Made by a program: the position numbers and the translations under genes
Notes under the pieces: generated by a model
Databases searched by the model: none
Told to the model about the DNA's origin: nothing
The model's input: only the letters and a program-made list of their open reading frames with translations
Assembly: GCA_016794525.1 (NCBI GenBank)
Contig: JAEUJY010000126.1
Coordinates: 55,514 to 119,513 of the forward strand
Origin: Myxococcales bacterium
GTDB taxonomy: Bacteria; Myxococcota_A; Polyangia; Haliangiales; Haliangiaceae
Reading direction: 5' to 3'
DNA: 64,000 bases
Part shown: positions 9,350 through 20,988 of the stretch, one piece after another
Layout of the letters: every line of letters begins with the position of its first letter
Position numbering within the stretch: position 1 is the stretch's first letter

Positions 9350-10888
9350 TCAGGTTCCGGCGTCGGGATCGTCGGCCGGCGCGGCGCCGCCGTCGAGGGC
9401 GGGCTCGTCGTCGCCGAAGCCGGGGTCGTCGGGCTGCGGGTCGGGCTCGGCGAACGGCGGCGGCTCGGCGTCGCAGCGGCGGCGCGGCCCGACCGCGGTG
9501 GTGGCCACGCCGGCGCCGCCGGCGACCCGGGCGACGACCTTGCCGGTCGCGACCGCCACCACCGTCACCGCGTCGGCGTCGACGTACGCGACCCGATCGG
9601 CGTCGATCCACACCGGCGCCGCGACCGTGCCCTTGGCCAGCGTGCGCACCCGCCCGGTGGCCACGTCGGCGACCATCAGCCGTCGCTCGTCGTCCTCGTC
9701 GCACGGCGGCTCGAGCGCGGTCACGAACACCAGCCGCGCGCGATCGGGCGACAGCGCCGCCGACTCGCCGTCGATCAGGCCGCCGCCCGGCTCGGTCACG
9801 ACCTTGCCGGTGCGCTCGAGCCGCACCGCGCTGGCGGTGCCGCGGTCGTCCCAGTCGGCGGTGAGCCCGGCCATCGGCAGCCGCCGGCGCGCGGCGGCGC
9901 CGCTGCCCAGCTCGAGGCGGTCGCCGCGGAACGGCGCGGCCTTGGCCAGCGGCGCGCGCTTGCCGTGCTTCCAGTCGATCGCGATCACCGTCGGCTTGCC
10001 ACGGCCAGGATCGACCTGGGCCTCGAGGGCCGGGCCGTCGGGGCGCTCGCGCCACGCCAGCACCAGGCCGTGGACGTCGGCCAGCGCGACCTCGCGGCTG
10101 GCGCGGCCGGTCGCCAGATCGACCACGCCGATCGTCACCGCGCCCCAGCCGTCGCGGCGGCCGCCGCGGCTGGCGGTGACGTACGCGACCAGCGGCGCGC
10201 CCGGCGCCGGCAGCGCGCCGGCGACGACGCCGCCCGACCGGGTCAGGCGCACCCAGCGCCCGCCGTCGGGATCGACCGCGTACAGCTCGCGGCCGACGCC
10301 GGCGCCGCGGCCCGGCCGCGCGCCGACGACGATCACCGCGCGCGCGGTCAGCGCCGCCACCGCCGCGCGGTAGCCCTCGGCGGCCCGCACCCAGCCGCGG
10401 CCGGTGGGCGTGTCGCGGAAGTCGGCCAGCGCGGCCAGCTCGAGCGATCGCTCGCCCCACTTGGCCCAGTCGCCGGCCGCCGCGATCTCGAGCGGCGCCA
10501 GCACGTCGGCGGTGCGGCCCAGCCGCGCCCGCGCCACCGCCGCCAGCCAGGCCGCCTCGAGGTGCCCGGCGTCGGCGGCCAGGGCCGCGCTGGCCTCGCG
10601 CTCGACCGCCGCGAGGTCGCCGCGCTTCTCGGCCGCCAGCGCGCGCTCGAAGGCGGCCGCGCCGGGGCCGCTGCGCCAGCCGAACTCGTCGAGGGACGCC
10701 TTGCCCAGCGGGCGCAGCGCCACCGTCACCTCGGCCGGCGCCGCGGCGACGGCGATCCCGGCGTCGGCGGCGGGCCGCGCGCCGTCCTTGCGCCCGCCGC
10801 ACGCCGCGCACGCCAGCGCCACCGCGGCCGCCGTCGCCCCGAGGGCGCGGCGCGCGACCCGGCGCCAGATGCGACCGCGGGCGTACAT
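9350..10888 (-). CDS. Lipoprotein with beta-propeller-like repeats
   Basis: A 512-residue lipoprotein: after a basic start the signal peptide ends with the lipobox CAAC (Cys about 30). An Ala-rich helical segment (about 75-180) resembles TPR-like helices. From about 190 on, repeats with [27 protein letters not shown] strands and [12 protein letters not shown] are reminiscent of TolB/WD40-like propeller blades. The acidic tail is DDPDAGT. No enzyme motif is seen. It ends 39 bases before the 5' end of rnpB on the same strand, so read-through into rnpB is possible. Confidence 0.6.
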   Translation of the reverse strand: MYARGRIWRRVARRALGATAAAVALACAACGGRKDGARPAADAGIAVAAAPAEVTVALRPLGKASLDEFGWRSGPGAAAFERALAAEKRGDLAAVEREASAALAADAGHLEAAWLAAVARARLGRTADVLAPLEIAAAGDWAKWGERSLELAALADFRDTPTGRGWVRAAEGYRAAVAALTARAVIVVGARPGRGAGVGRELYAVDPDGGRWVRLTRSGGVVAGALPAPGAPLVAYVTASRGGRRDGWGAVTIGVVDLATGRASREVALADVHGLVLAWRERPDGPALEAQVDPGRGKPTVIAIDWKHGKRAPLAKAAPFRGDRLELGSGAAARRRLPMAGLTADWDDRGTASAVRLERTGKVVTEPGGGLIDGESAALSPDRARLVFVTALEPPCDEDDERRLMVADVATGRVRTLAKGTVAAPVWIDADRVAYVDADAVTVVAVATGKVVARVAGGAGVATTAVGPRRRCDAEPPPFAEPDPQPDDPGFGDDEPALDGGAAPADDPDAGT

Positions 10889-10968
10889 GGCCGACGCGGG
10901 CGTACCACGACCGGCGCGCCGGTGCGAGATCCCACCCGGCCGACCAAACGTGCTACATGCCCGCCGCC

Positions 10969-11528
10969 ATGCGTGCTCCCCTCGTGCTCGTCGGCCTGGC
11001 TGCGTGCCAGACCGTCTCGGCTCCCGCCGAGCGCGCGATCACGCTGCGCGGCGACGGCGACGGCGTCACGCTGGTGCGCACCGCCGAGGGCTGCCGCGCC
11101 GACGACGTCGCGATCCGCGTCCACGACGGCGAGGCCCACGGCGGCGGCTGGCACCTGACCCCGGCGCCGGCCGGCCGGGCGCTGGCGCTGCGCGACGCGA
11201 CGATGGCGCGCATCGTCGAGGATCCCGGGCCGCCGCGGCTGATCGCCTACCTCGATCCGATCGGGGTGCCGCTGGCGCGGGTGACGATCGCCGCCGACGG
11301 CGTCGCGGTGGCCGGCGCCGATCGCGCGCCGCTGGGCCGGGTCGAGCCGGCCGAGCGCGAGCTGCGCTGGGTCGACGCCACCGGCCGCGCCACCGCCAGC
11401 ATCACCGGCACCGCCGATCTCGCGATCGCGGCCGCGCTGGTGGCCCCCCCTTCGCTGCCCATGCTGGGACGCGCCGTCGTGGCGTGCGCTCAGCTGGCGG
11501 CAACGTCCCCCGAGCCTGCGAAGTCGCC

Positions 11529-11532
<4 letters not shown>
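10969..11532 (+). CDS. Small lipoprotein translationally coupled to typA
   Basis: A 187-residue predicted lipoprotein (lipobox LAAC, Cys13) with no recognised domain. The body is rich in beta-type segments ([27 protein letters not shown]). The ATG at 10969 precedes the signal peptide directly; an earlier ATG at 10957 adds four residues. The stop overlaps the typA start by four bases (ATGA), which implies coupled expression of an envelope lipoprotein with a ribosome-associated GTPase. That pairing looks more like genomic economy than function. Confidence 0.6.
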
Positions 11533-13373
<1,841 letters not shown>

Positions 13374-13379
13374 ACTACA

Positions 13380-13403
13380 GGGAGGTGTGTCGCCACACCT
13401 CCC
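13380..13403. terminator. Hairpin 1 after typA
   Basis: Perfect 10-bp arms GGGAGGTGTG/CACACCTCCC with a 4-base loop, seven bases after the typA stop. It can work in either direction between typA and the convergent kinase gene. No clear T-run follows. Confidence 0.6.
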
Positions 13404-13430
13404 CTCGATCCCGGCGAAGCCGGGATCGAG
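13404..13430. terminator. Hairpin 2 after typA
   Basis: Perfect 12-bp arms CTCGATCCCGGC/GCCGGGATCGAG with a GAA loop, directly abutting hairpin 1. The two tandem stems probably serve as a bidirectional terminator or mRNA-stability element. Confidence 0.6.
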
Positions 13431-13534
13431 CCTCCCCTCCGAGACGGCTGTCCGCGTGGCCTCCCGGGCGGCGCGTGGCGGTCGGGCGGGTTGCGCGGCG
13501 CGAACCTGATCGTGCAGCGTGGGGTGCGCGGCGG

Positions 13535-16500
13535 TCAGGGCGCGTCGGAGGGCGGCGCGACCTCGAGGTTGGTCGCGCCGGCCAGGTACGCGCGCAGGCC
13601 GGCTTGGTCGCGGGGCAGATCGTCGTCGATGATCGACACGCTGCCGTCGCTGGTCAACGTGATCAGGCGACGGCTGTCGGGGGTGAAGGCGAGCTCGTCG
13701 ACCTCTCCGCGGTGGAGGATCGCCCGCGCGGCGCCGGTGGCGAGGTCCCACAGCCGCGCGGTCCGATCCTCGGACGCCGACGCCAAGGTCAGGCCGTCGT
13801 CGGAGAACGCCAGCGCGGTGACGATGCCGGTGTGACCGCGCAGCGTCAGCGGCGCGCGTTCGGGGGCGTCGAGATCGACCACGTGGATCGCGTTGGCGCC
13901 GTCGGCGAACACGAGCCGATGGCCATCGCCGCTGAGGGACAACCGCGTCGCCCCCGGATAGGCGCCGAGCGACGTCGCCGCGCCGCTCGCGAGATCCCAG
14001 CGGCGCAGCCCCCCGGCGGTGTCGAGCGACACGACGGCGTCGCCGGCCGGCAGCACCACCAGCGCGATCACCTCGCCGTCACCGGCCACGAACCGCCGGA
14101 CGCCACCGGTCGCCACGTCGAAGACACCCAGGCCGCGCGGCTCGGCCCAGACGATGCGCGCGCCGTCGCGGCTGCACCCGAGCGCGCGCCACTTGCGCCG
14201 CGCCAGCTCCGGCCGCGCCAGCACCTGCTCGGCGTCGCTGTCGATCGCGTGGCGCCGCACGGTCCCGCCTTCCTCAACCGACGCCAGCACCGCGCCGTCC
14301 GCCGACATCGCGAGCCCGGCGGGCTCGGCCGGGGTCGGCAGCGCGCGCGGCGTCGCCGCGCCGGCGCGCCAGACGTCCAGCCCGCCGTCGACCCGCCCCG
14401 CGACGAGCACCGCGCCGTCGGCGGAGCGCGCCAGCGGGGTGGGGTACGCGAAGTGATCGCCGCACGGCCGGAGCTCCTGGCGCGCCGCGGTCGCGGTCCA
14501 CCGCTCGACACAGCCGGCGCGGGTCGCGATGATCACGCCGTCGCCGTCGGCGGCGCGCACGAGGCCGTCGATGACCTCGCCCGCGGAGTGCGCGTAGCGA
14601 CGCGGCCCCTCCGTCGACCACACCCGCACCGAGCCGTCGTCGGAGCTCGACGCCAGCCACGCCCCGTCGCGCGCGACCGCGACCTCGGACACCGGGCCGG
14701 TTTGGCCGCGCAGCACCCGCGCCCAGGTGCCGCCGACGTCGGCGACGCGCACCAGGCCGTCCTCGCCGCCCGACAGCACCCGCCGCCGCTCCGGGGTCAT
14801 CGTCAGCGCGTTGACGCCGCCGTCGTGGCGCCCGATCACCTGGTAGGCGTCCTGGCTGGTGCTCCAGACGCGGATCGAGCCATCGGCGTTGGCCAAGATC
14901 AGCTCGCCCGGCGCGTCGGTCGTCTCGAAGCCGCGCACCTCCCCGCGGTTGGGCACGATCCGCTGGCGATCGCCGCCGGTGGTCCGCCACGACGCCAGAT
15001 CGGTCGCCGTGAGCACCAGCACCCGCTGATCGTCGACGGTGAAGCGCACGTCGCCGGCGACGCCGTCGGCCGGATCGCCGAGCACGCCGACGACGCGGCC
15101 GTCCGCCACGCTGAAGACGTCGACGGTGTGCGCGCTCGACTCCGCCGCGAGCAGCGCGCCGTCGTGCGAGAAGCCCATCGAGTTGGGACACAGCGTCTGG
15201 CCCTTGCGCCGCGGCGTGGTGCCGCGCAACGCGCGCTCCGACAGGGTCGCAAGATCGATCACGTGGAGCCCGCCGCTGCAGGTCATCACCGCCAGGCTGC
15301 GGCCGTCGGGCGACAGCACCACGTCGTCGTTCTTGCCGGGGTGGGTCGGGATGTCGCGCACGGTCCCGGCGTGGACGTCCCAGATCCGCATCGTGCGGCC
15401 GAGCGCGGTGTCGGTGTCCCAGAACCCCAGCGCGACCAACCAGCGACCGTCGGGGGTGGGCAGCACGGTCTCGACCGGCTCGCGGTCGTGCAGCACCACC
15501 GCCTCGCCGGTGGCCAGATCCCACCGGCGGATCGTGCCGTCCTGGCCGGCGGTCCACAGGCCGCGGCCGTCAGGCGTGAACTCGACGTCGTTGACGTTGC
15601 CGTCGTGGCCCCGCAACACCCAGCGCGCGACGCCCTGCTCGCGGGCCTCGCCGGCGATCGCCCGCACCTGGTCCCACTGCCGCGCGGCGGTCGGCAGCTG
15701 CTTCAGCCACGCCAGCGCCTGGGTGGGGTCACGGGCGACGAAGCCACGGGCCTGCTCGACGATCAGGTAGTTGGTCCGCTGCTCGGCGACCGCGCGGGCC
15801 ACGTCGGCGCGGGCCCGCTCGACGCGGGCGACGTTGCGCTCGCGGGCGATGCCGCGCACCGCGACCGCGCCGGTGGCGGCCAGCGCGACCACCAGCACCG
15901 CGGACATCGAGACGACGGCGCGGTGGCGGCGCAGCCAGCGCCGCAGCAGCTGCCACGGCGAGTAGGCGTGGGCGCCGACCAGCTGGCCGGTCTGGTAGCG
16001 ACGCAGGTCGGCGGCGCACTCGCGGGCCGAGGCGTAGCGATCGTCCGCGCGCGGCGCCATCGCCTTGGCGACGATCGCCAGCAGCTCGGGCGGCGTGTCG
16101 GGCTCGAGCTCGGCCAGCGGCTGCGGCGGGCCGAGCACGATCTGGGTCAGCACCTCGGCGGCGGTGCGCGCGCCGGCGTACGGCACCCGGCCGCCGAGCA
16201 GGTAGTACAGCATCGCGCCCAGCGCGTAGACGTCGGCGCGGGCGTCGACCTCCTCGCCGCGCGCCTGCTCGGGCGGCATGTAGACCGGCGTGCCGACGAC
16301 GTCGCCGACCAGCGTCACCGCGCCGCTGATGACGCCGACCAGGCTCGAGGCCAGCGCCGCCTCGGGGTCGCCGCTGCGGCGGGCCAGCCCCCAGTCGATC
16401 ACGACGGTCTCGCCGTAGCTACCGACCAGCACGTTGGCCGGCTTGAGATCGCGGTGGATCACGCCCTGGCCGTGGGCGTAGGCGATCGCCTCGGCGACGT

Positions 16501-16912
16501 CGATCAGCCGCGGCACCAGCGCCAGCCGCTCGCGCAACGTCGCGGCGTCCTGGATCTCGGCGTCGAGCGAGCGGCCGTCGACCAGCTTCATCGCGTAGAA
16601 CGGCTCGCCCTCGGGCCAGCGCCCGACCTCGTAGACCGGCACGATCGCCGGGTGCTGCAGGTTGGCGGTGACCAGCGCCTCGCGCTCGAACCGGGTCGCG
16701 GCGTCGGGCGTGCCGTCGAGCATCTCCTTGATCGCGACCAGCCGGCCGGTGCGCAGATCGCGCGCGCGCAGGATGCGCCCGAGGCCGCCGCGCGCGTGCT
16801 CGGACAGCACCTCGTAGCAGGCCCGCGGCACCACCGGCAGGTCGCTGCGCGCCGGCGCGACCGTCACCCCGGACGCCGGCAGCGTGTCGTCCGCGGAGTC
16901 GCCGACCGCCAT
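13535..16912 (-). CDS. Membrane Ser/Thr protein kinase with C-terminal WD40 repeats
   Basis: An 1125-residue Hanks-type kinase. Residues about 32-325 form the kinase domain: VAIKEM with Lys62, [10 protein letters not shown] with Asp155, and DWG (Asp173) in place of [12 protein letters not shown] (about 211-219) is the APE equivalent and DVYALGAML follows. A basic stretch and one membrane helix (about 337-357) follow, then a coiled-coil-like Arg/Ala/Glu segment. From about 425 to the end are many WD40 blades such as [20 protein letters not shown]. The repeats would therefore lie outside the cytoplasm. It is a paralogue of the kinase at 28711, sharing TGQL, LRRHRA and the DWG change. Substrates are unknown. 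Confidence 0.93.
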   Translation of the reverse strand: MAVGDSADDTLPASGVTVAPARSDLPVVPRACYEVLSEHARGGLGRILRARDLRTGRLVAIKEMLDGTPDAATRFEREALVTANLQHPAIVPVYEVGRWPEGEPFYAMKLVDGRSLDAEIQDAATLRERLALVPRLIDVAEAIAYAHGQGVIHRDLKPANVLVGSYGETVVIDWGLARRSGDPEAALASSLVGVISGAVTLVGDVVGTPVYMPPEQARGEEVDARADVYALGAMLYYLLGGRVPYAGARTAAEVLTQIVLGPPQPLAELEPDTPPELLAIVAKAMAPRADDRYASARECAADLRRYQTGQLVGAHAYSPWQLLRRWLRRHRAVVSMSAVLVVALAATGAVAVRGIARERNVARVERARADVARAVAEQRTNYLIVEQARGFVARDPTQALAWLKQLPTAARQWDQVRAIAGEAREQGVARWVLRGHDGNVNDVEFTPDGRGLWTAGQDGTIRRWDLATGEAVVLHDREPVETVLPTPDGRWLVALGFWDTDTALGRTMRIWDVHAGTVRDIPTHPGKNDDVVLSPDGRSLAVMTCSGGLHVIDLATLSERALRGTTPRRKGQTLCPNSMGFSHDGALLAAESSAHTVDVFSVADGRVVGVLGDPADGVAGDVRFTVDDQRVLVLTATDLASWRTTGGDRQRIVPNRGEVRGFETTDAPGELILANADGSIRVWSTSQDAYQVIGRHDGGVNALTMTPERRRVLSGGEDGLVRVADVGGTWARVLRGQTGPVSEVAVARDGAWLASSSDDGSVRVWSTEGPRRYAHSAGEVIDGLVRAADGDGVIIATRAGCVERWTATAARQELRPCGDHFAYPTPLARSADGAVLVAGRVDGGLDVWRAGAATPRALPTPAEPAGLAMSADGAVLASVEEGGTVRRHAIDSDAEQVLARPELARRKWRALGCSRDGARIVWAEPRGLGVFDVATGGVRRFVAGDGEVIALVVLPAGDAVVSLDTAGGLRRWDLASGAATSLGAYPGATRLSLSGDGHRLVFADGANAIHVVDLDAPERAPLTLRGHTGIVTALAFSDDGLTLASASEDRTARLWDLATGAARAILHRGEVDELAFTPDSRRLITLTSDGSVSIIDDDLPRDQAGLRAYLAGATNLEVAPPSDAP

Positions 16913-16995
16913 CGCGGCGATGATACCCGAGCCGGTCGCCGGCGGAGCGCACCGGGCCAGTTGTCGACGCCGCGCCGCCGGGGGTAGATCGGGCC

Positions 16996-17706
16996 ATGGC
17001 TCGCACCCCCGCCTCCGCCCCCGCCGCCCCGCCCTTCACCGGCTTCGCCAAGGACGCGATGCAGTTCTGGCCCGAGCTGGCCGCCGAGATGAGCAAGCCG
17101 TGGTTCGACGCCAACAAGGCGCGCTACCAGGCGCAGTGGGTGACGCCGCTGACCGCGCTGCTGACGACGGTGGCGGCCCGGCTGGCGCCGACCTACCGCC
17201 CGGCCACGCTGGGCGCGCCGAAGGTGCTGCGGATCTACCGCGACGTGCGCTTCAGCAAGGACAAGACGCCGTACAAGACCCACGTCGGCGCGATGATCCC
17301 GGCCGGCGACGCGTCGCTGGCCGAGGGCGGCTGCGCCGCGCTGTACGTGCACCTCGGGCTCGACGAGGAGTTCGTCGGCGTCGGCCTGTACCAGTTCGGC
17401 CCCGAGGCGCTGGCGCGGTGGCGCGCGGCGGTCGCCGGCAAGCCGGGCGCGGCGCTGGCCACCCGGATCGCGGCGCTGCGCCAGGCCGGCTACACGGTCG
17501 GCGGCCACGACGACTACAAGAAGGTGCCCAAGGGCTACGCCGACGATCACCCGCGCGCCGCGCTGCTCAAGCAGAAGGGCCTGACCGCGATGTTCCCGGC
17601 GATCCCGCGCGGGCTGATCCACAAGCCGGCGTTCGCCGACTGGCTCGCCGAGCACGCGATCGCGACCGCGCCGCTGGTGAAGTGGCTCGGCGCCAACGTG
17701 GCCTGA
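16996..17706 (+). CDS. DUF2461 (TIGR02453-type) family protein
   Basis: A 236-residue cytoplasmic protein of a widespread but uncharacterised family. Typical segments are FTGFAKDAMQFWPELAAEMSK near the N-terminus, RIYRDVRFSKDKTPYKTH around residue 80, GLYQFGPEALARWR, and KKVPKGYADDHPRAALL. Full length for the family. It is divergent from the kinase gene with 83 bases between the starts. No molecular function is established for the family. Confidence 0.88.
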   Translation: MARTPASAPAAPPFTGFAKDAMQFWPELAAEMSKPWFDANKARYQAQWVTPLTALLTTVAARLAPTYRPATLGAPKVLRIYRDVRFSKDKTPYKTHVGAMIPAGDASLAEGGCAALYVHLGLDEEFVGVGLYQFGPEALARWRAAVAGKPGAALATRIAALRQAGYTVGGHDDYKKVPKGYADDHPRAALLKQKGLTAMFPAIPRGLIHKPAFADWLAEHAIATAPLVKWLGANVA

Positions 17707-17848
17707 CCCGCGGCGCGGACCGCCGGCCTCACACCGATGCCCGCGGGCGGCGGGCCGGCGCGGGCGCCGCGGCGTGGATCGCCGGGTTGCGCGTGGCATG
17801 CGCCTCGCAAGAACGCCTGGCACCCCTTCCCTCGCCCCAGGAGTCGCC

Positions 17849-18046
17849 ATGCACGCCATCGATCCCCGCCACCTCTCCACCATCACCGGCGGCGCCGCCG
17901 CCGATCCAAGCTGCGTGCCCGATCCCGGCCAGGGCGGCCGCCCGCCCGACGCGATGCCGGGCATGCCCGCGCCGGGCGGCGCCGGGCCCCAGGAGACGTC
18001 GACCACCACCGACCTGACGGCCGCGCTGCGGACGTGGGGCAAGTGA
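17849..18046 (+). CDS. Small double-glycine-leader peptide (Pro/Gly-rich core)
   Basis: A 65-residue peptide starting MHAIDPRHLSTITGG, a short leader that ends in Gly-Gly as in peptides cleaved by C39-type peptidases. The core of about 50 residues is rich in Pro, Gly and Met, has one Cys and ends in TAALRTWGK. CAGGAG 9 bases before the ATG is a good ribosome site and fixes the start. The stop overlaps the next peptide's start by one base (TGATG). The leader matches those at 18046 and 49315 (AID....L..(V/I)TGG). It could be a RiPP or bacteriocin-like precursor, or a secreted signalling peptide; no modifying enzyme is adjacent. Confidence 0.6.
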   Translation: MHAIDPRHLSTITGGAAADPSCVPDPGQGGRPPDAMPGMPAPGGAGPQETSTTTDLTAALRTWGK

Positions 18047-18300
18047 TGCGCCGCGCCCCCTGCTTCGTGGCGATCGATCGCCGCGACCTCGACGCGGTCA
18101 CCGGCGGCCTCACCGCCACCATCCGCACGCGGCGCCAGGCGCCCGACGTGCCGAGCGCCCAGCCCAGCGCCGTCGACCAGAAGCTGGCGGGCCTGTCCGC
18201 CGCGCTGGCCAACGTCGGCCGTGCGCCGGCGCCCGCCGCCGCGGCGCCCGCCGCCTCGCCGCTGGCCGGCCTGCTCGGAGGTGGCCTGCCGATGGCGTGA
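18046..18300 (+). CDS. Second double-glycine-leader peptide, coupled to the first
   Basis: An 84-residue peptide whose leader is MRRAPCFVAIDRRDLDAVTGG (residues 1-21, given here with its key residues I10, D11, L15, V18, G20, G21). The core has an Arg-rich start (TIRTRRQ), a linker, then a helical AVDQKLAGLSAALANVG segment and an Ala/Pro/Gly/Leu-rich hydrophobic tail. The ATG overlaps the previous stop by one base, so the two are made together, as in two-peptide systems. The gene ends just before ligD-type polymerase. Function unknown. Confidence 0.6.
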   Translation: MRRAPCFVAIDRRDLDAVTGGLTATIRTRRQAPDVPSAQPSAVDQKLAGLSAALANVGRAPAPAAAAPAASPLAGLLGGGLPMA

Positions 18301-18318
18301 CCGCGATATGGTTACCGC

Positions 18319-19608
18319 GTGGCCAGCCCGCGCGAGGTGCTCACGATCGCCGGCCGCGAGGTCGCGATCTCGAACCCGACCAAGGTGTTCTTCCCCGCGC
18401 TCGGGCTGACCAAGCTCGACCTGGTCCGCTACTACCTGGCAGTGGCCGACGGCGCGGTGCGCGGCGTCGCCGGCCGGCCGCTGGTGCTCAAGCGCTTCCC
18501 CGACGGCGTCGACGCCGAGCCGTTCTACCAGAAGCGCGCGCCCACCCAGCGGCCGCCGTGGATCGAGACCGCGGTGTTCACGTTCCCGTCGGGCCGCACC
18601 GCCGAGGAGGTCGTCGTGCGCGACGCCGCGGCGCTGGCCTGGGTGGTGAACCTGGGCTGCGTCGATCTCAACCCGCAGCCGGTGCGCGCCGCCGATCTCG
18701 ATCACCCCGACGAGCTGCGCATCGATCTCGATCCGGTGCCGGGCGTGGCCTGGCCGCAGATCGTCGAGGTGGCGCAGCTGGCGCGCGCGGTGCTCGCCGA
18801 TCACGGGCTGGTCGGCTGGCCCAAGACCTCGGGCTCGCGCGGCGTCCACGTGCTGGTGCGGATCCGCCCGGCGTGGTCGTTCACCGAGGTGCGGCGCGCG
18901 GCGCTGGCGGTGGCGCGCGAGGTCGAGCGGCGCGCGCCGACGCTGGCCACCAGCAAGTGGTGGAAGGAGGAGCGCCACGGCGTCTTCCTCGACTACAACC
19001 AGAACGCGCGCGATCGCACCACCGCCAGCGCGTACTCGGTGCGGCCCACCGCCGACGCCCGGGTGTCGATGCCGCTGACCTGGGACGCGTTGGCCACCTG
19101 CGACCCGGCGGCGTTCACGATCGCGACGGTGCCGGCGCTGGTCGCGGCCCACGGCGACGCCCACGCGGCGATCGACGACGTCGCCGGCGAGCTCGACGGG
19201 TTGCTGGCGCTGGCCGGCCAGCAGGCCGCGGCCGGGCTGGGCGACGCGCCGTGGCCGCCGCACTTCGCGAAGACCTCGGGCGAGGCGCCGCGGGTCGCGC
19301 CGTCGCGGGCCAGGACGCCGGGCCGCGCGCGGCGGACGCCGAAGCTGCCGCTCCTGCTGATCGGCCAGGCCAAGCGCAAGGAGGACGCGCTGGCCGGGCT
19401 CGCGCGCTGGCAGGCGCGCCACCCGGCGGTGGCGGCGCGGCTCGCGCCCGAGGACGTGCTGGTCGACACGATGCGCGGCCGCAGCTCGGCGTACTACCGC
19501 GTGCGGATCAACCTGCAGCGCGTGCCCGAGGCCGAGCGGCCGGCCGAGGTCGCGCCCGATCCCGACTACGATCCGGCGGTCGAGTGGGCCGGCGCGCGCC
19601 GGCGCTGA
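18319..19608 (+). CDS. LigD-type DNA polymerase/primase domain protein (stand-alone)
   Basis: A 429-residue protein of the archaeo-eukaryotic primase superfamily, matching the polymerase domain of bacterial NHEJ ligase D. Landmarks are SNPTKVFFPALGLTKLDLVRYY (here split: residues 18-39), KRFPDGVDAEPFYQK, LDPVPG with the metal-binding Asp pair (IDLDP), KTSGSRGVHV, and the YNQNARDRTTASAYSVRP motif. A C-terminal extension from about 300 contains KSGEAPR-like and INLQRVPE segments. The start is GTG. The ligase domain is a separate, convergent gene 255 bases downstream, so this is a split LigD. No Ku gene is in the window. Confidence 0.9.
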   Translation: MASPREVLTIAGREVAISNPTKVFFPALGLTKLDLVRYYLAVADGAVRGVAGRPLVLKRFPDGVDAEPFYQKRAPTQRPPWIETAVFTFPSGRTAEEVVVRDAAALAWVVNLGCVDLNPQPVRAADLDHPDELRIDLDPVPGVAWPQIVEVAQLARAVLADHGLVGWPKTSGSRGVHVLVRIRPAWSFTEVRRAALAVAREVERRAPTLATSKWWKEERHGVFLDYNQNARDRTTASAYSVRPTADARVSMPLTWDALATCDPAAFTIATVPALVAAHGDAHAAIDDVAGELDGLLALAGQQAAAGLGDAPWPPHFAKTSGEAPRVAPSRARTPGRARRTPKLPLLLIGQAKRKEDALAGLARWQARHPAVAARLAPEDVLVDTMRGRSSAYYRVRINLQRVPEAERPAEVAPDPDYDPAVEWAGARRR

Positions 19609-19617
19609 CGTGCGCGT

Positions 19618-19845
19618 TCACGCGGCGAGCGCGACGCGCAGCGCCATGACCGCGGCGACCTGCGACGGCTCGCCCATGCACCGCGCGATCAACGCCGGGT
19701 CGATCGCCGGCACGTAGCGGCTGCGCGCGGCGGCCGACCAGCTCGCGCCGGCCCGCTGGAAGATCGCGAGGCGCTCGCCCGAGACGTCGAGCTTGGAGAT
19801 GCCGCCCGACGTGTAGACCACCTCGATGGCGAAGTCGGGGTAGCA
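19618..19845 (-). pseudogene. Remnant of a Uma2-family (DUF820) nuclease-like protein
   Basis: The minus strand encodes about 75 residues beginning CYPDFAIEVVYTSGGISKLDV and ending ALRVALAA. PD...EVV.TSGG..KL is the catalytic-core signature (PD-(D/E)xK) of the Uma2/DUF820 family, and the closing part fits the family's C-terminus. The usual N-terminal 100 residues have no start codon in frame. The expected YR.LGV.EVWFW segment after KLDV is missing, as if about 10-12 residues were deleted. This looks like decay of a mobile accessory gene. A short ORF from the GTG at 19821 cannot be excluded. Confidence 0.55.
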
Positions 19846-19862
19846 CGCACGCGCGCGGCAGC

Positions 19863-20924
19863 CTACGACGAGGCAACGGGCGCGAACAGCGCGGCCAGCT
19901 CGGCGGGCGGCGTGACCTCGAGCTGATCGTAGCGGCACGACGCCGGCGCGCGATCGTCGCGCCACCGCTTCCACTGCGTGGCGTGGCGGAAGCGCGCGCC
20001 CTGCAGGTGGTCGTAGCCGACCTCGCACACCCGCTCGACCCGCAGCGGCACCCAGCCCAGATCCTTGCCGCGGTTCCACCGGCTGGTCATGCCGGGGCGG
20101 CGGCCGGCGGCGTCGGGCTCGGGCTGCCAGCCGGCCCACGGGTGATCGGCGACGTCGATCGCCAGCGGCGCGAGCGCGGTGGCGAACTGCGCGCGCATCG
20201 CCTGGGTGAACGTCGCGCACACGCCGACGTGGTGCAGCTGGCCGGCGGCGTCGTGGAGCCCGAGCAAGAGCGAGCCGACCCGCTCGCCGACCGCGTCCTT
20301 GTACCAGCGGAACCCGGCGACCGCGCAGTCGGCGGTGCGCGCGTGCTTGACCTTGACCAGCGCGCGCTGCCCCGGCCGGTACGGCAGCTCGAGCGGCTTG
20401 GCGATGACGCCGTCGAGGCCCGCGCCCTCGAAGCGGTGGAACCAGTCGGCGGCGACCGCGCGATCGCGGGTGACCGGCGTCAGCAGGATCGGCGGCGGCA
20501 GCCCGGCCAGCGTCGCCTCGAGGCGGGCCCGCCGCGCGTGCTGCGGCAGCGGCCGCAGGTCCTCGTCGCCCAGCGCCAGCAGATCCCACGCCACCAGCGC
20601 CGCCGGCGTCTCGCGCGCCAGCGTCGCGACCCGCGACGCGGCCGGGTGGATGCGCAGCAAGAGCGCCTCGAAGTCGAGCGCGCCGCCGCGGGCGATCACG
20701 ATCTCGCCGTCGAGCACGATCCGCGGCGGCAGGTGCGCGGCGAGCGGCGCGACCAGCTCGGGAAAGTAGCGCTCGAGCGGCTTGCCGTCGCGGCTCTGCA
20801 ACGTCAGCGCGTCGCCGTCCTTGAACACCAGCGCGCGGAAGCCGTCCCACTTGGGTTCGAACTGCCAGCCGTCGCCGGGCGGCAGCGCGGTGGCGAGCTT
20901 GCACAGCATCGGCGACAGCGGCAT
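19863..20924 (-). CDS. ATP-dependent DNA ligase (LigD ligase-domain type)
   Basis: A 353-residue ATP-dependent DNA ligase. FEPKWDGFRAL near residue 22 carries the lysine that is adenylated (KWDG). SRDGKPLERYFPEL, VLDGEIV, GLDGVIAKP and LVKVKHARTADCAV are nucleotidyltransferase motifs III-V. An OB-fold with VGVCATFT and KGD-like LGWV...VCEVGYDHLQGARFRHA follows. It lacks polymerase and phosphoesterase domains and belongs with the stand-alone LigD polymerase facing it. The ATG at 20924 begins MPLSPML; GTG codons at 20930 and 20939 are alternatives. Probably acts in end-joining repair. Confidence 0.88.
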   Translation of the reverse strand: MPLSPMLCKLATALPPGDGWQFEPKWDGFRALVFKDGDALTLQSRDGKPLERYFPELVAPLAAHLPPRIVLDGEIVIARGGALDFEALLLRIHPAASRVATLARETPAALVAWDLLALGDEDLRPLPQHARRARLEATLAGLPPPILLTPVTRDRAVAADWFHRFEGAGLDGVIAKPLELPYRPGQRALVKVKHARTADCAVAGFRWYKDAVGERVGSLLLGLHDAAGQLHHVGVCATFTQAMRAQFATALAPLAIDVADHPWAGWQPEPDAAGRRPGMTSRWNRGKDLGWVPLRVERVCEVGYDHLQGARFRHATQWKRWRDDRAPASCRYDQLEVTPPAELAALFAPVASS

Positions 20925-20988
20925 CGGCACCGGCAGCACGCGCGCCAGCGTACGCGATCGGGCCGCCAGCCGCGGTATCGTCGCGCCG

